DNA of 64,000 bases from SAR202 cluster bacterium. Its GTDB lineage: Bacteria > Chloroflexota > Dehalococcoidia > UBA6926 > VFHL01. Below the pieces are notes generated by a model. The model did not search any database, was not told the origin of the DNA, and was given only the letters and a program-made list of their open reading frames with translations. This document shows positions 36,921 through 46,136 of this stretch, piece after piece. Within the stretch, counting starts at the first letter, position 1; every line of letters begins with the position of its first letter. The stretch covers positions 169,068 to 233,067 of the forward strand of contig VFHL01000002.1 of the NCBI GenBank assembly GCA_009392005.1, read 5' to 3'. Position numbers and translations under genes: made by a program.

Positions 36921-37678
36921 GAGCGGCCCCCTTTCGATTCACGACACACGTTACTTAAATATGTTTTTGTACGTGTTATGGCCATTGGTATTCTATTTGA
37001 TTCCTTTAATATATATTTTCAATTCCACTTTGCATTCTACGCTTTGGGAATAACATCTGATTCAAGCTGGGCTCTCTCCCTCACTCGCACCTCCTTCATT
37101 TCCCATGCGTTTAATACTTAGCTACTATCGGCACGCAACCAGTTTTCACCCGGCTCCGCACGTAATTCAAGCAATCACGGATAGACTATCACAACGTAAA
37201 TAACCGCCACAAGCGCCATTGTGCTAATTAATCACAATTTATGCACTTGTAAGCAGCCAGTGAAAACGTCTCTTTAGGATAAATCCGCTTTATTGAACTC
37301 ATCGTGTTGGATTACATTTTGAGGACACAAGTTTGGGATGTCAAGAAGATTTCCGCTCCCTCACAACACTTCAAACTAAAGTCGCCTCATAATTTCGATC
37401 CACCACACCTCCAGTGCTATTTTCTTTGGGATCTTGACTCTCCAGATTCTTAACCAAGTTTATGATCAATAAAGAACTCGGTTTCAAACCTCGTTCAATA
37501 ATAACACTTGGATTAGCGGCGTCAAGGGGGGATTATAAACTAACCAATATTTCGTTTTAATGTCCGTAATAGATATAACCAAGAACCATTATATCTTTAA
37601 AAACACACACCGATACTTTTGGAAGATGTTTTTGAGGACTCCAAAAATCCTGACCATCGTTACGAATCGTTATTAAAT
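36921..37678. other. Long leader/intergenic region upstream of the S-layer-like gene
   Basis: 758 bases without a supportable gene. The best minus-strand promoter lies at 37498-37525, which would give a leader of about 570 bases. No tRNA-like cloverleaf or known riboswitch was recognised. Confidence 0.5.
37474..37525 (-). promoter_or_regulatory. Promoter and imperfect palindrome of the S-layer-like gene
   Basis: Minus strand: -35 TTGACG (37520-37525), 16-base spacer, -10 TATTAT (37498-37503), running directly into TGAAC-GAG-GTTTGA. A wider palindrome, GAAC-tc-GGTTT-c-AAACC-tc-GTTC (37474-37496), covers the expected start site. Confidence 0.6.
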
Positions 37679-38608
37679 TCACTTCCGTTCGGCAACCCGC
37701 AAGCGTGCGCTCCGACTACGAGGATTTTCCCGAATTTCTATTTCTGATGGAACAATAGGCTTTCTAGTAATTTTCTTTACGGTTGCCTGATGATTACAGA
37801 CACATTGCAATATCTGCGGTGGGCAAAGACAATTCTTTGATTCCTGGCTAATGGTATTTTTTGCAATCCGATCTTCAAGTGAATGATAACTAATCACAGC
37901 GAGACGACCACCCTGTGATAACAAGGAAATTGCTTGCTTTAACCCACTCTCTAGGACAGTCATCTCATCATTGACATGTATCCTAAGCGCCTGGAATGTT
38001 TTAGTCGCAGGATGAATTTTCATACCTCGTCGGCGTTTAATAACACGACCAACCATGGACGCCAGTTGTAGGCTCGTATTAAAAGGCCTTTCACGCACAA
38101 TATTTTTTGCTATGGAACGAGCCCATGACTCTTCTCCATACGTTTTAAGAACATATGTTAACTGCTGTTCATCTGCTTGATTGACAAAATCAGCCGCTTT
38201 CAAACCAATTCCTGGGTCAAATCGCATGTCTAATGGGTCATTACTTTTGAAACTAAATCCTCGTCCCCCCTCTTCGATTTGCCTTGAAGAAAACCCAAGG
38301 TCAAATAAGATGCCATCGATTCTTGGGAACAAGCTACTGCCCGACATTTCGATCAAGCTTGAAAAACTCCCTTGCACAGAATCGAACCGTTCGCCGTAAG
38401 AATCCAACCTCTTACGAGAGTGCGTAATAGCTTCTGGATCCTTGTCTATTCCAAGAACGAAGCCTCCTAAGTCAAGAATCGCTTTAGTGTGTCCTCCATC
38501 ACCCAGTGTGCAATCAATATAAAATCCCCCCGCAAATACTTGCAAATTTTGAAGGACCTCACTCGTGAGAACGGGCTTGTGAATTGTAGCGTCACTATGA
38601 TTTTCCAT
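37679..38608 (-). CDS. rsmH: 16S rRNA m4C1402 methyltransferase RsmH
   Basis: A 309-residue SAM-dependent enzyme that methylates C1402 in the ribosomal P site. HKPVLTSEVL at the N-terminus, DCTLGDGGHTKAIL for SAM, LFDLGFSSRQIEEGGRGFSF, and LAVISYHSLEDRI are all typical. In most bacteria the gene sits in the mraZ-rsmH-ftsL-ftsI-mur cluster; here it stands alone between the S-layer gene and rsmG. rsmG, another 16S methyltransferase, is divergent next to it. Confidence 0.96.
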   Translation of the reverse strand: MENHSDATIHKPVLTSEVLQNLQVFAGGFYIDCTLGDGGHTKAILDLGGFVLGIDKDPEAITHSRKRLDSYGERFDSVQGSFSSLIEMSGSSLFPRIDGILFDLGFSSRQIEEGGRGFSFKSNDPLDMRFDPGIGLKAADFVNQADEQQLTYVLKTYGEESWARSIAKNIVRERPFNTSLQLASMVGRVIKRRRGMKIHPATKTFQALRIHVNDEMTVLESGLKQAISLLSQGGRLAVISYHSLEDRIAKNTISQESKNCLCPPQILQCVCNHQATVKKITRKPIVPSEIEIRENPRSRSARLRVAERK

Positions 38609-38850
38609 GATCCCTAAATCCAGCTCTGTTATTTCGGAAATCTACCTACATTTTCAAAAAATACATATCACCAACCTACGATATTTTGCTCGTTGTCGTT
38701 GAAAACGTCGATATCATCGCATTAATGTGTAAAAAGGCTATTAGTATATTTTCACATAACTGGCTTGATGAATCTCCGCAATTAGCTTCTATACTATAAA
38801 TGCTCAATAGCAAGACCGTTGCAGGTAATCATTATTGGAAAAGTAGGATT

Positions 38851-39612
38851 GTGGCAAACGATAACGTCCAAAACCTTATATTGAATTTAGAGAATTTGAA
38901 AATCAGCATAACCGCCGAACAGATATTTGCTTTCTCTCAATACTCATCACTCTTGCGCACTTGGAACACTCGAATGAATCTCACATCCAAGCGGGCGCTT
39001 GAAAACATCCACTCTGTACATTTTTTAGACTCTTTAACAGCGCTCCCGAGTCTCAACGCGCTCGGGCTAGAAAATCCAAGAATTCTCGATGTTGGTACTG
39101 GCGCCGGTTTCCCGGGCGTCCCTCTAAAGATTATGGCGCCAGAGATGCAACTCACTCTTCTGGAAGCAACACGGAAAAAAACAGATTTCTTGCGTGAACT
39201 GACAAACAAGTTAGAAATCCAACAAGTAGAGATCATGAATGGTCGCGCAGAAATTGCAGCGCATGATTTAGAAATGCGTGCGACATTTGATGTTGTACTC
39301 GCTAGAGCCCTTGGCTCTCTATCCGCCGTATTGGAGCTTTCACTCCCATTTTGCAAGATTAACGGCCATATAATCGCATTCAAAAAGGGGCCGATTAGTG
39401 ACCTGCAACCTGAAATTGATGAAGCATCGGAAGCGATAGAGGTATTAGGGGGTGAATTTTTCCGTGTGGCGCATATCCCTTTAGATATATTTAACGACGA
39501 TAGGCTCCTAATAATCCTGAAGAAGGTTGCCGAAACACCGTCAAAATTCCCTCGACGCCCGGGAAGACCGGCACGAACTCCGATTGGTCGAGTAGGGAGG
39601 ACCCGGACTTGA
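38851..39612 (+). CDS. rsmG: 16S rRNA m7G527 methyltransferase RsmG
   Basis: About 253 residues. Family marks are WNTRMNLTSKRALENIHSVHFLDSL, the SAM loop LDVGTGAGFPGVPL, LLEATRKKTDFL, and ARALGSL. GTG 38851 is preferred, with TAGGA just upstream. ATG 38800 is in frame but lies within or next to a -10-like TATACT (38790-38795) and has no ribosome site. A basic Arg/Pro-rich tail (RRPGRPARTPIGRVGRTRT) extends past the usual end. Its stop overlaps the TTG start of the next gene (TTGA). Confidence 0.93.
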   Translation: MANDNVQNLILNLENLKISITAEQIFAFSQYSSLLRTWNTRMNLTSKRALENIHSVHFLDSLTALPSLNALGLENPRILDVGTGAGFPGVPLKIMAPEMQLTLLEATRKKTDFLRELTNKLEIQQVEIMNGRAEIAAHDLEMRATFDVVLARALGSLSAVLELSLPFCKINGHIIAFKKGPISDLQPEIDEASEAIEVLGGEFFRVAHIPLDIFNDDRLLIILKKVAETPSKFPRRPGRPARTPIGRVGRTRT

Positions 39613-40658
39613 ATAAATCCTTCAGTGAAAATGCGTTGAAGAAACGTATATTCAGCCCTACAACATTTATATCTTTTACCATTGCTGCATTGATTATTAG
39701 CTTTTTGCTCACGCGTTTCGATATCGATCTTTCGCAAACGTGGAAACGCATTTATCAAGCTGACCCACAACTTTACCTTGCGGCGGCAATTGTATACTAC
39801 GTAGGGTTCATTGTACGGGGATATAGATGGCGATTATTAGTACAAAACGCTCATCCGGAAGAAACCAAAAATCCCCTTCCTTCCTTAATGTTTTTCGGCC
39901 AATCGATGTTCCTCGGTTGGTTCGTTAATTCAATATCTTGGTTTCGCATGGGAGACGCGTACCGAGCTTATCTTTTGTCAACTAAAGGGCAGTTAAGTTT
40001 CTCACGGACGATGGGTTCCGTCCTTGCTGAACGAGTCCTTGATATGCTGATGGTCACGGGACTATTAGCGCTAGCAGCGGGCATGCTCTGGACAAACAAA
40101 TCTGAAAATATTTCAGGTTTATTAATTATCGCAATTGGTCTGGCGTGTCTGGCTCTAATAGGCCTGCTCGGGATGACAATCATCGGCAAACGCCTCGCAC
40201 TGCGCCTGCCAGGGCCATTGCGAACAATCTATTTGAATTTCCATGAAGGCACCACCAAAAGTTTTCGCCGTTTACCACTCATCATTCTTGCCTCTGCAAT
40301 GTCATGGCTCTTTGAAGTCATGCGATTATTCCTCATTGCATATGCACTAAATATAGAGGTCTCAATCCCATTACTTCTATTTACAGCACTTGCCGCTTCG
40401 TTGTTGAGTACAGCTCCAATAACACCTGGTGGGGTTGGTATCGTGGAATTTGGGATGACCGGAATTTTTATGATTGCTCTATCAAGAGAAGATGCCATTT
40501 CACTGACCCTACTGGACCGATCAATTCAATACCTTAGCGTTATCATCTTAGGCAGTCTTCTTTTCATGGTCCGAGCATTACTAACACGCCAATCAGACGC
40601 GGCCAATTCAAAACCTGATCCACAAAGAAAAGTCCCGCCATCAGACGATCAAAATTGA
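39609..40658 (+). CDS. LPG-synthase-TM / UPF0104 family membrane protein
   Basis: 349 residues with about eight TM helices and the pattern of the lysylphosphatidylglycerol synthase TM region (flippase-like): VRGYRWRLLV, WFVNSISWFRMGDAYRAYLL, SRTMGSVLAERVLDM, SAPITPGGVGIVEFGM. There is no soluble aminoacyl-transferase domain, so it is not a full MprF. Members are thought to move or modify lipids or polyprenyl-linked sugars; the role here is unknown. The TTG start overlaps the rsmG stop by four bases, and its own stop overlaps the next gene the same way. Confidence 0.82.
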   Translation: MNKSFSENALKKRIFSPTTFISFTIAALIISFLLTRFDIDLSQTWKRIYQADPQLYLAAAIVYYVGFIVRGYRWRLLVQNAHPEETKNPLPSLMFFGQSMFLGWFVNSISWFRMGDAYRAYLLSTKGQLSFSRTMGSVLAERVLDMLMVTGLLALAAGMLWTNKSENISGLLIIAIGLACLALIGLLGMTIIGKRLALRLPGPLRTIYLNFHEGTTKSFRRLPLIILASAMSWLFEVMRLFLIAYALNIEVSIPLLLFTALAASLLSTAPITPGGVGIVEFGMTGIFMIALSREDAISLTLLDRSIQYLSVIILGSLLFMVRALLTRQSDAANSKPDPQRKVPPSDDQN

Positions 40659-41779
40659 CAAAATCAGCCTTCATTTATGATCCGAAAATGACCCGGAATA
40701 TCCTCAGGGAAGACCATATTCTTAGGCCAATGCGTCTACGCTACGTTTACGAACTCCTTGACGCCTACAACATCTTCACGAAGGATAATGTGCTAATTCA
40801 AAGCCCGCGCCTCGCCAATCGTGATGAAATTTCATCTTTCCATCAAACGGACTATGTTGACGCAGTAAAGGATTTCAGCTCGGGTAAAAATTTGGAAAGG
40901 CAACATCTCTACAATTTCAGCGATTCTGGAGATAATCCCACAACGACCGGGATGTATGAATCTGCCGCTCTTTCGGTTGGGGCATCACTAGTTGCAGCGG
41001 AAACAATCTGGAACCAGAATACGGATGTCGCTTTCAATGCTGGCGGAGGATTTCATCATGCAATGCCAGGTTATGCACATGGTTTCTGCATATTCAATGA
41101 CATTGTTATCGCAATTCAAGAAATGGTAGCCCAAGGTGCACGTGTTGCATACATCGACATTGATGCCCACCATGGCGACGGTGTCCAGCATGCTTTTTAT
41201 GATACGGACCAAGTGCTAACAATCTCAATTCACGAATCTGGAGACTACTTGTTCCCGGGTACTGGACAAGTAGAAGAATATGGAAAGCAATCTGGAAGAG
41301 GGTATGCAATCAACATACCACTTGCACCTGGCACCTCTGACAAAACATACCTTTGGGCGTTCAAGACAATTGTGCCACCCTTGGTAATGAAATTCGAACC
41401 TGATATCCTCGCAACTCAAATTGGGATAGATTCTCATTTCGCTGATCCGCTGACCCACCTTAAAATCACAACTTTTGGATACAAAAAGATAATAGAAGAA
41501 CTAAAAAGTTTGAGTCCTGGACGCTGGATCGCTTTTGGCGGCGGCGGTTACGACATGAGCGCCGTTGCAAGAAGTTGGGCACTCGCTTTCGCCACTATGT
41601 CCGGTGTTGAACTTGGTCCAACTCTACCAAGTGTTTTTACCGAACGATACGGACTGCAACATTTATATGATGTTGAAACAACGACAACAGATCCAGAATC
41701 AGATGCGAATCCGATGCATATTGCAAAAAAATCGATTCAGACGATACAAAGAGAAATATTTCCACTGCACAAAATTTAA
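40655..41779 (+). CDS. acuC: Histone-deacetylase-like (AcuC-type) amidohydrolase
   Basis: A 374-residue Zn-dependent deacetylase of the arginase/HDAC fold. Metal and proton-relay residues are visible in GGGFHHAMPGYAHGFCIFND, YIDIDAHHGDGVQ and GIDSHFADPLTHL; the final Gly-rich loop is FGGGGYDMSAVARSWAL. AcuC in Bacillus deacetylates acetyl-CoA synthetase, and other members act on acetylpolyamines. The substrate here is not proven, and no acs gene is seen. The TTG start overlaps the previous stop (TTGA), so the three genes from rsmG are translationally coupled. Confidence 0.88.
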   Translation: MTKSAFIYDPKMTRNILREDHILRPMRLRYVYELLDAYNIFTKDNVLIQSPRLANRDEISSFHQTDYVDAVKDFSSGKNLERQHLYNFSDSGDNPTTTGMYESAALSVGASLVAAETIWNQNTDVAFNAGGGFHHAMPGYAHGFCIFNDIVIAIQEMVAQGARVAYIDIDAHHGDGVQHAFYDTDQVLTISIHESGDYLFPGTGQVEEYGKQSGRGYAINIPLAPGTSDKTYLWAFKTIVPPLVMKFEPDILATQIGIDSHFADPLTHLKITTFGYKKIIEELKSLSPGRWIAFGGGGYDMSAVARSWALAFATMSGVELGPTLPSVFTERYGLQHLYDVETTTTDPESDANPMHIAKKSIQTIQREIFPLHKI

Positions 41780-41899
41780 TTCCTTTTAATCATTTGAGAT
41801 CCGTTAGACAGGTTGAAGTTTAAATAACCCGGTTTACACTATGGAGTCATCGATGTCCTAGAAATCTAAAAAAGTGCAGAAGTGGAGAGAAACCCTAAC

Positions 41900-42619
41900 A
41901 TGCTCCTATCGCTCCTAGACATTTTAGTGTCAGACCCATTTTTGTTTCTCCGACTTTTCCCAATCATGGTTGGTATCGTCGGTATAAGTGTCCTTACCGC
42001 AATCACCATCCATGAATTTTCACACGCTGTCGTAGCATACTTACTCGGAGATTCGGTAGCGCACCACCAAGGACGAGTCTCCCTCAACCCGTTCCACCAC
42101 CTTGACCGCGCTGGAACATTAATGATTCTTCTCATTGGGTTTGGATGGGGAAAACCGGTGCAGTTCAACCCAAATGAAATCCGCTTCGGCCGAACAGGAA
42201 TCGCCCTTGTGGCGATGGCAGGGCCAATTAGCAATTTTTTTACGTCCGCGGTGATCGCCTTCCTCGTCAAAACAAACGTTATGTCACTCGACAGCGGGCT
42301 CGGAGTCTCCCTTATACGCGTACTTGAGGATCCAACCAATCTTTTAGTATGGATTGTGAGTATCACCACCACCACTTTCTCGATCAGCATACTGCTTGGA
42401 ATATTCAATCTGCTGCCCATTGCGCCGCTTGATGGATTCCAGGCGTCTCTTGCTATTGCACCGCGCCCCATTGCAATCTTTCTCCAACGATATAATCAGT
42501 ATGGGATGTTATTGCTGTTTGGTATCATTGGCGCGGACATAATTTTTGGAACAGGATTCCTCAACGCAATCATTCAACCAGTAACCGAGGGCATCACGAA
42601 TCTACTTATCAAATCATAA
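41900..42619 (+). CDS. M50 family site-2 protease (intramembrane)
   Basis: About 239 residues, mostly TM helices. The zinc motif HEFSH is at 38-42 in ITIHEFSHAVVAYLLGD; the second motif NLLPIAPLDGFQ carries the third ligand Asp. There is no PDZ or CBS domain, so this is a minimal S2P. Members cleave TM segments in signalling or membrane quality control. ATG 41900 gives the normal N-terminus; the frame is open from GTG 41882 (six extra residues). Nothing nearby names its substrate. Confidence 0.9.
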   Translation: MLLSLLDILVSDPFLFLRLFPIMVGIVGISVLTAITIHEFSHAVVAYLLGDSVAHHQGRVSLNPFHHLDRAGTLMILLIGFGWGKPVQFNPNEIRFGRTGIALVAMAGPISNFFTSAVIAFLVKTNVMSLDSGLGVSLIRVLEDPTNLLVWIVSITTTTFSISILLGIFNLLPIAPLDGFQASLAIAPRPIAIFLQRYNQYGMLLLFGIIGADIIFGTGFLNAIIQPVTEGITNLLIKS

Positions 42620-42658
42620 GCGCCAGAAATGAGCGATGAAGGGAAAAGGGCAAATAAG

Positions 42659-43660
42659 ATGGAAAAAAGTCAGGTAACCATAGTTGGCTTGGGACAAATC
42701 GGATCATCAATTGGCATGGCAATAAAACGAAAACAATCCAAAGAAGTCGAGATAACTGGTATTGACACAGACCCTGAAATCGCGGCCCGAGCGCGAAATC
42801 GAGACGCAATCGACAAAATTTCGTATAACTTACAGGAAGCAGTCAGCAATGCATCCATGGTTATTCTTGCAGTTCCAATGAATGCTATGCGTGATGTAAT
42901 GGGTCTGATGGCTCCAGCACTACGCGACCACGCTATTGTCACGGATACAGGAAGCACCAAAGCAGAGATCCTTCTTTGGGCATCTGAGGTACTGCCAAAC
43001 GAGGTCAATTTTGTTGGAGGACACCCAATGGCAGGTAATGAGATTCCTGGAATTGATGGAGCAGAGGAAACCCTCTTTGATGGTGCTACCTATTGCGTGA
43101 TTCCCAGCCCAACTGCACATCCTGACGCAGTCCGTGGAATCACCGAACTAGTGGAGTTCGTAGGCGCAACTCCATATTTCATTGACGCCGATGAACATGA
43201 TGGTTTGGTCGCAGCCATAAGCCATCTACCAATCGCTATTTCTATCACGCTCATGAACATGGCACGAAACGCCCAATCTTGGCAGGAGATGGCAAAATTG
43301 GCTGCCGGAAGCTTCCGAGATGTAAGCCGTCTTGCTTCCGGTGATCCAGAAATGCACGGTGGCATTTTTGCTACCAATTCACAAGAAACTGTTCGTTGGA
43401 TTGACACCTATATAGAAGAGCTCACAGTTTTGAGGGATAACATTGAAAAACGAGATGATGCGGCGCTCTCTTCAACGCTAAAAAATGCGCAAACTGCTCG
43501 CAAACAATGGATGTCAGGTAAACTCGAATCCGCGAACGATGCAGTGGTTGAAGAAATGGATGAAAACTTGAAATTCTCGAGTCAAATGGAATTTATGTTC
43601 CTCGGTAGTAAAGCGGCTCGAATCATCCGTGAATTGCGGAGGCCCAAGAAGAGAAAGTAG
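42659..43660 (+). CDS. tyrA: Prephenate dehydrogenase
   Basis: About 333 residues; oxidises prephenate (or arogenate) in tyrosine synthesis. The NAD loop GLGQIG is at 10-15, DTGSTKAEI and FVGGHPMAG form the active site, and the helical C-terminal domain includes SHLPIAI and GSFRDVSRLA. There is no ACT domain or chorismate mutase fusion. ATG 42659 is preferred, with AAGGG eight bases upstream; ATG 42629 lacks a ribosome site. It leads directly into aroA, so the pair is a shikimate/tyrosine operon. Confidence 0.92.
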   Translation: MEKSQVTIVGLGQIGSSIGMAIKRKQSKEVEITGIDTDPEIAARARNRDAIDKISYNLQEAVSNASMVILAVPMNAMRDVMGLMAPALRDHAIVTDTGSTKAEILLWASEVLPNEVNFVGGHPMAGNEIPGIDGAEETLFDGATYCVIPSPTAHPDAVRGITELVEFVGATPYFIDADEHDGLVAAISHLPIAISITLMNMARNAQSWQEMAKLAAGSFRDVSRLASGDPEMHGGIFATNSQETVRWIDTYIEELTVLRDNIEKRDDAALSSTLKNAQTARKQWMSGKLESANDAVVEEMDENLKFSSQMEFMFLGSKAARIIRELRRPKKRK

Positions 43661-43667
43661 GAAGTTT

Positions 43668-44978
43668 ATGACACGACTGGTAAGCCCGCCCCAAACACTG
43701 CGCGGTGATGTTTCCCTCCCCGGAGACAAGTCAATCGCACATCGTTCTTTAATGCTTAACGCCATGGCAAAGGGCACAGCCCACGTCACGAATTTTCCCA
43801 AAGGCGCAGATACCCTCTCTACATTGAGGTGTCTTCAAACCCTCGGCATCCAATTTGATGTGCAACCTGGTGAGAACGACAGCCTCGCTATCGATGTTCA
43901 CGGTGAAGGTATGGATGGATTCACGGAACCTTCTGATGTCCTTGACGCAGGTAATAGCGGAACAACAATGCGCCTCATAAGTGGCTTGCTCGCCGGTTTG
44001 CCATTCTACAGCGTGCTCACTGGTGATGATTCCCTCAGAAACAGGCCGATGGGTCGCATTGTAGAACCCCTATCTCAAATGGGAGCCCATATTTCTGGTA
44101 GACAACAAAATAATTACGCGCCTCTCAGCATCTTTGGAGGTACCCTCAAACCCATTGACTATGTTCTCCCAGTCGCAAGCGCGCAAGTCAAATCAGCTGT
44201 GCTTATCGCTGGTCTGAATACGAATGGTCGAACAACAATTCATTCTCCTTCGCCTTCTCGTGACCACACGGAATTGATGTTGGCAGCAATGGGTGTGCCA
44301 ATCGTTTCAGAGTACGGAACCAAGATTCAAGTTGATCCAAAAGAGCCGCGAGCTGTAAACGTCGAAATACCAGGGGACATCAGTTCAGCCGCACCGTGGA
44401 TTGTAGCAGGACTAATACACCCCAATGCACAAATAACCGTGCGAAATGTGGGGGTCAATCCAACCCGTACAGGCATCCTTGATGTTTTGCAACGTATGGG
44501 AGGAACTATTGAATTGCTGAACAAACGAATGCAGGGTGGTGAAGAAGTTGCGGATATTACTAGCCAATCTAGCGATCTGCGCGGAACCGAAATTGCAGGA
44601 GACATCATCTCAATTCTCGCCGATGAATTGCCTCTCCTAGCATTGGCTGGAACAGTCGCAACTGGGAAGACAATCATCCGTGATGCACAAGAATTGCGCG
44701 TCAAGGAATCTGATCGAATTAAAACAACTGTGACAGGATTAAGTAATTTAGGCGCAAAGATTGAGGAACATGACGACGGTATGGTAGTGTACGGAGGTCA
44801 CGTTCCAAAAGGGGGGAGTGGAACGAGCTCGGGCGATCATCGGATTGCTATTTTACTGGCAATAGCGGGATTAACCGGATCAGGCGACACCTCAATCGAC
44901 GACGAGGAAGCGGTGTCCATATCGTATCCATCGTTTTGGGACGACGTTGATCGTCTTAGTGGACGGACAACAAATTAA
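43668..44978 (+). CDS. aroA: 3-phosphoshikimate 1-carboxyvinyltransferase (EPSP synthase)
   Basis: A 436-residue enzyme of the shikimate pathway. LPGDKSIAHRSLML (Lys21, Ser22) binds PEP and shikimate-3-phosphate; LDAGNSGTTMRL, NRPMGRIVEPL and RVKESDRI are further signatures. ATG 43668 has TAGGAAG upstream; the 13 extra codons of the open frame lie inside tyrA. The gap to tyrA is 7 bases. Class I versus II (glyphosate tolerance) was not determined. Confidence 0.95.
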   Translation: MTRLVSPPQTLRGDVSLPGDKSIAHRSLMLNAMAKGTAHVTNFPKGADTLSTLRCLQTLGIQFDVQPGENDSLAIDVHGEGMDGFTEPSDVLDAGNSGTTMRLISGLLAGLPFYSVLTGDDSLRNRPMGRIVEPLSQMGAHISGRQQNNYAPLSIFGGTLKPIDYVLPVASAQVKSAVLIAGLNTNGRTTIHSPSPSRDHTELMLAAMGVPIVSEYGTKIQVDPKEPRAVNVEIPGDISSAAPWIVAGLIHPNAQITVRNVGVNPTRTGILDVLQRMGGTIELLNKRMQGGEEVADITSQSSDLRGTEIAGDIISILADELPLLALAGTVATGKTIIRDAQELRVKESDRIKTTVTGLSNLGAKIEEHDDGMVVYGGHVPKGGSGTSSGDHRIAILLAIAGLTGSGDTSIDDEEAVSISYPSFWDDVDRLSGRTTN

Positions 44979-45002
44979 GCCACGGAGCAAGGAGATCTCT
45001 GT

Positions 45003-45305
45003 ATGCAAAGCGGCACTGAACTGGTCCACGTCGGCTTTGGTAATGTAGTTTCAGTTAATCGAGTCATAGCAATCATTTCACCTGGATCTGCGCCGGCAAA
45101 GCGCTTAATCCAAGAAGCAAAAACACAAAGTGTTGTAATGGATTTAACAAGTGGGCGACGAACAAAAGCGGTCGTCGTAATGGATAGTGGGCATATAGTC
45201 CTCGCGGCAATTACCCCGGAAACCATTGCGGGACGCCTAGGCACACGCCGACGCAATGATTTAAAGGTAGTCAATTTAGATGAAGAGGAAAGTGGGGAGC
45301 TCTAA
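45003..45305 (+). CDS. remA: RemA/DUF370 family DNA-binding regulator
   Basis: 100 residues. The family core is nearly complete: ELVHVGFGNVVSVNRVIAI, SAPAKRLIQEAK, MDLTSGRRTKAVVVMDSGH and AITPETIAGRL. In Bacillus, RemA binds DNA as a ring-like oligomer and activates matrix and osmoprotection genes; here the role is unknown. AAGGAG precedes the ATG. It overlaps gmk by 26 bases in another frame, and remA-gmk linkage is common in Chloroflexota and Firmicutes. Confidence 0.9.
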   Translation: MQSGTELVHVGFGNVVSVNRVIAIISPGSAPAKRLIQEAKTQSVVMDLTSGRRTKAVVVMDSGHIVLAAITPETIAGRLGTRRRNDLKVVNLDEEESGEL

Positions 45306-45912
45306 TCACTCAGCCTCGGGTTCGGCAGCACTCTTTATGCTGATCTCGGGACCCTCTGGTGTTGGCAAGGATGCGATCCTTGAGCGCCTTGTTGAAAGAA
45401 GCCCTTCGATCCATGTCGCTGTGACAGCTACCACCCGACCACCACGATCCGGAGAACAAAATGGGGTAGATTACCATTTTGTATCAACCGAAGAGTTCCA
45501 AAAGATGGTTGAAAAGGAACTCTTATTAGAATTCGCTGAAGTATACGGGAATATGTACGGGGTCCCAAAAGGCCCAATCACCGAAGCTTTGAATGATGGA
45601 AAAGATGTCGCTCTGCGTACTGATGTCCAAGGCGCAGAGACGATTAAGCGAAAAGTGGAAGATACTATCCTAATTTTTGTTACACCTCCATCACTTACTA
45701 GCTTGAAATCTCGCATCGAATCCCGAAAGGCTGAGACTGCCGAGGAGATTAATCGCCGACTTCAAGAAGCGGCATACGAGATTGACCAGGCTCATCGTTT
45801 TGATCACATCGTCACAAACGAAGATGGAAAATTAGACGAGTGTGCAGACCAAATTGATGCAATTATCGCTACCGAGCGTAATCGACAAATCACGCGACAT
45901 TACCCCCTCTAG
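45280..45912 (+). CDS. gmk: Guanylate kinase
   Basis: 210 residues; phosphorylates GMP to GDP. The P-loop GPSGVGKD is at 24-31, followed by TATTRPPRSGEQNGVDYHFVS, the GMP-binding segment, and VLLR-type DVQGAETIK. The ATG lies inside the 3' end of remA; GTG 45292 is an alternative start. There is no rpoZ or coaBC downstream, which would be usual, and the operon ends here. Confidence 0.94.
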   Translation: MKRKVGSSNHSASGSAALFMLISGPSGVGKDAILERLVERSPSIHVAVTATTRPPRSGEQNGVDYHFVSTEEFQKMVEKELLLEFAEVYGNMYGVPKGPITEALNDGKDVALRTDVQGAETIKRKVEDTILIFVTPPSLTSLKSRIESRKAETAEEINRRLQEAAYEIDQAHRFDHIVTNEDGKLDECADQIDAIIATERNRQITRHYPL

Positions 45913-46015
45913 ATCCCACTAAATCCGCAAGCCCGCATCAGGCAAGAACAGCCTTGTAGAAATACGTTATGTTTTTCATGATACAAGTGTCATTCTATAT
46001 ACAGGGCAAACCCAA

Positions 46016-46062
46016 TTGACAAGTTATTGTATTTACGAGAGAATTACGTGAAATTTACGTAA
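46016..46062 (+). promoter_or_regulatory. Promoter and inverted repeat upstream of binding-protein copy A
   Basis: -35 TTGACA (46016-46021), 17-base spacer, -10 GAGAAT (46039-46044, weak). An inverted repeat TTACGT-N7-ACGTAA (46044-46062) follows directly and may be an operator. Confidence 0.5.
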
Positions 46063-46136
46063 CGTTTAGATTAAGCCAGTTTTTTGTTCAATCTATCCGT
46101 AGCGTCTTTTTACTTGAGGATTGGAGGAGTTTTACG

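Noticed and set aside
37041..37200. Possible tRNA in the long gap upstream of the S-layer-like gene
   Set aside because: No T-loop (GTTCGAATC-like) or acceptor pairing could be found on either strand.
38937..39770. 277-codon minus-strand frame opposite rsmG
   Set aside because: It is the antisense of the clearly identified rsmG and the next gene; its composition is Ser/Arg/Ile-rich as expected of a shadow frame.
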